Below, one piece after another: positions 63,297-64,000 of a stretch of 64,000 bases of DNA (position 1 is the stretch's first letter; every line of letters starts with the position of its first letter). The stretch lies in NCBI GenBank assembly GCA_028698615.1, contig JAQVWF010000004.1, positions 32,888 to 96,887 of the forward strand, in the 5' to 3' direction. The DNA comes from Syntrophorhabdaceae bacterium. Its GTDB lineage: Bacteria > Desulfobacterota > Syntrophorhabdia > Syntrophorhabdales > Syntrophorhabdaceae. Under the pieces are notes generated by a model, which did not search any database, was not told where the DNA came from, and saw only the letters and a list, made by a program, of their open reading frames with translations. Position numbers and translations under genes: made by a program.

Positions 63297-64000
63297 ATGG
63301 AAAAATTCTTTTACCCCGAAAGCATTGCCGTGTTCGGTGTTTCCGAGACACCATCCAATCTTGCCCGTGTTATTGTAGAGAATCTCGTCAGCTTCGGCTT
63401 TCAGGGTAACGTTTACCCCGTCGGGATGACGCAGGGTCAGATCGCCGGGATGAAAATATTGCCCGGCCTTGATGGTATCGATGGAATACCTGATCTGGCA
63501 GTGGTGCTGGTGCCTGCCCGGTACGCACCGGAGACGCTCGAGAGATGCGGCAAGAAGGGGATACGCAATGTCGTCCTGGAATCGGGCGGTTTCAGCGAAT
63601 TCTCCGGCGACCGCCGATCCCTGGAGGCCGAAGTGCTCTCGATAACACGGCGTTATGGCATGAGGATCGTCGGTCCCAACTGTTTCGGCATCGTCAACCT
63701 CGAGGCCGGCGTCATTCTCCCCTTCTTCATAATAGATCCGGAATACATGAAGAAGGGTTCCGCGTCGCTTATCTCCCAGAGCGGCGGCATCTTTTACGAT
63801 ACCTGCATGCTTTGCTCTGTCGAAAACGTGGGCTTGAGGAAGCTTGTCAGTATCGGCAACAAGCTCATGACGAGCGAGAACGATATCCTGGAATATCTCC
63901 TGCAGGACAGGGAAACGGGCGTCGTCGGGCTCTACCTCGAAAGCTTTTCCGACGGCAGGCGCTTCATGGGCCTTGCGGCCACGACGGACAAACCCATCGT
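63297..64000 (+). CDS. NDP-forming acyl-CoA synthetase (acetate-CoA ligase type), N-terminal part
   Basis: Partial: 234 codons are in the window. The start MEKFFYPESIAVFGVSETPSNLARVIVENL is the CoA-binding Rossmann domain, followed by LAVVLVPARYAPETLERCGKKGIRNVVLESGGFSE, IVGPNCFGIVN and SLISQSGGIFYD, the succinyl-CoA-ligase-type domain of ADP-forming acyl-CoA synthetases. Such enzymes make ATP from acyl-CoA in fermenting and syntrophic anaerobes, or activate acids. The catalytic histidine and ATP-grasp part lie beyond the edge. ATG 63297 is preceded by GAAGGA. Confidence 0.85.
   Translation, partial: MEKFFYPESIAVFGVSETPSNLARVIVENLVSFGFQGNVYPVGMTQGQIAGMKILPGLDGIDGIPDLAVVLVPARYAPETLERCGKKGIRNVVLESGGFSEFSGDRRSLEAEVLSITRRYGMRIVGPNCFGIVNLEAGVILPFFIIDPEYMKKGSASLISQSGGIFYDTCMLCSVENVGLRKLVSIGNKLMTSENDILEYLLQDRETGVVGLYLESFSDGRRFMGLAATTDKPI

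Overview
The window looks like chromosome of an anaerobic or facultatively anaerobic Gram-negative bacterium of the former Deltaproteobacteria (Desulfobacterota, possibly a Syntrophorhabdus-like lineage; this is inferred from gene content, since no rRNA marker is present). Pointers are the siroheme-dependent heme pathway (ahbC-hemB-ahbD), an ATP synthase operon with b' and b but without a and c next to parAB, a complex I operon without NuoE and a normal NuoF, a TRAP transporter, and outer-membrane assembly genes. The DNA is GC-rich and densely coded, with about 68 protein genes and three tRNAs. No transposase, phage gene or CRISPR array was seen.

Layout. 1-9.1 kb is a compatible-solute region: on the minus strand a DUF5752 gene, treT, treZ and treY (trehalose by two routes), a LapA-like membrane protein and a glucosyl-3-phosphoglycerate synthase-like gene, with the matching HAD phosphatase divergently on plus. 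9.1-12.6 kb is a compact minus-strand operon crp-dctP-dctQ-dctM with stop/start overlaps. 12.6-13.1 kb holds a terminator-ended candidate small RNA, tRNA-Gly and tRNA-Cys. 13.2-24.6 kb is mixed housekeeping: YjbQ, IscU, a class V aminotransferase with a HAD phosphatase, a DsbC-like protein, gamma carbonic anhydrase, cupin, a chemotaxis receptor, an orphan HisF, RlmI-like methyltransferase, a molybdopterin-fold protein, thioredoxin and a thioesterase. 24.7-26.2 kb encodes a BamD-LptA fusion lipoprotein. 26.3-35.0 kb is rsmG-parA-parB followed by atpF'-F-H-A-G-D-C and a coupled B3/B4-domain gene. 35.1-39.3 kb has a nitroreductase, tRNA-Pro and the heme genes. 39.3-46.1 kb has a hydrolase, a YyaL/DUF255 protein, DUF502 + a divergent TatC, DedA, a small coiled-coil protein and a lytic transglycosylase. 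46.2-60.6 kb is the nuo operon. The end holds a TPR protein, two small minus-strand genes and the start of an NDP-forming acyl-CoA synthetase.

How it fits together. Complex I (with an unusual NuoF-tail/GltD-type subunit instead of NuoE/NuoF) and F1Fo ATP synthase provide energy conservation. The heme genes supply cytochromes. The osmolyte genes suggest exposure to changing salinity or drying. The most unusual items are the BamD-LptA fusion, the NuoF-GltD complex I subunit, a TatC whose two twin-arginine-binding glutamates are replaced, a sulfite-oxidase-fold protein with Ser in place of the molybdenum-ligand Cys, a candidate Rex-type operator on the nuo promoter, and a family of inverted CCAATAA-type intergenic repeats.
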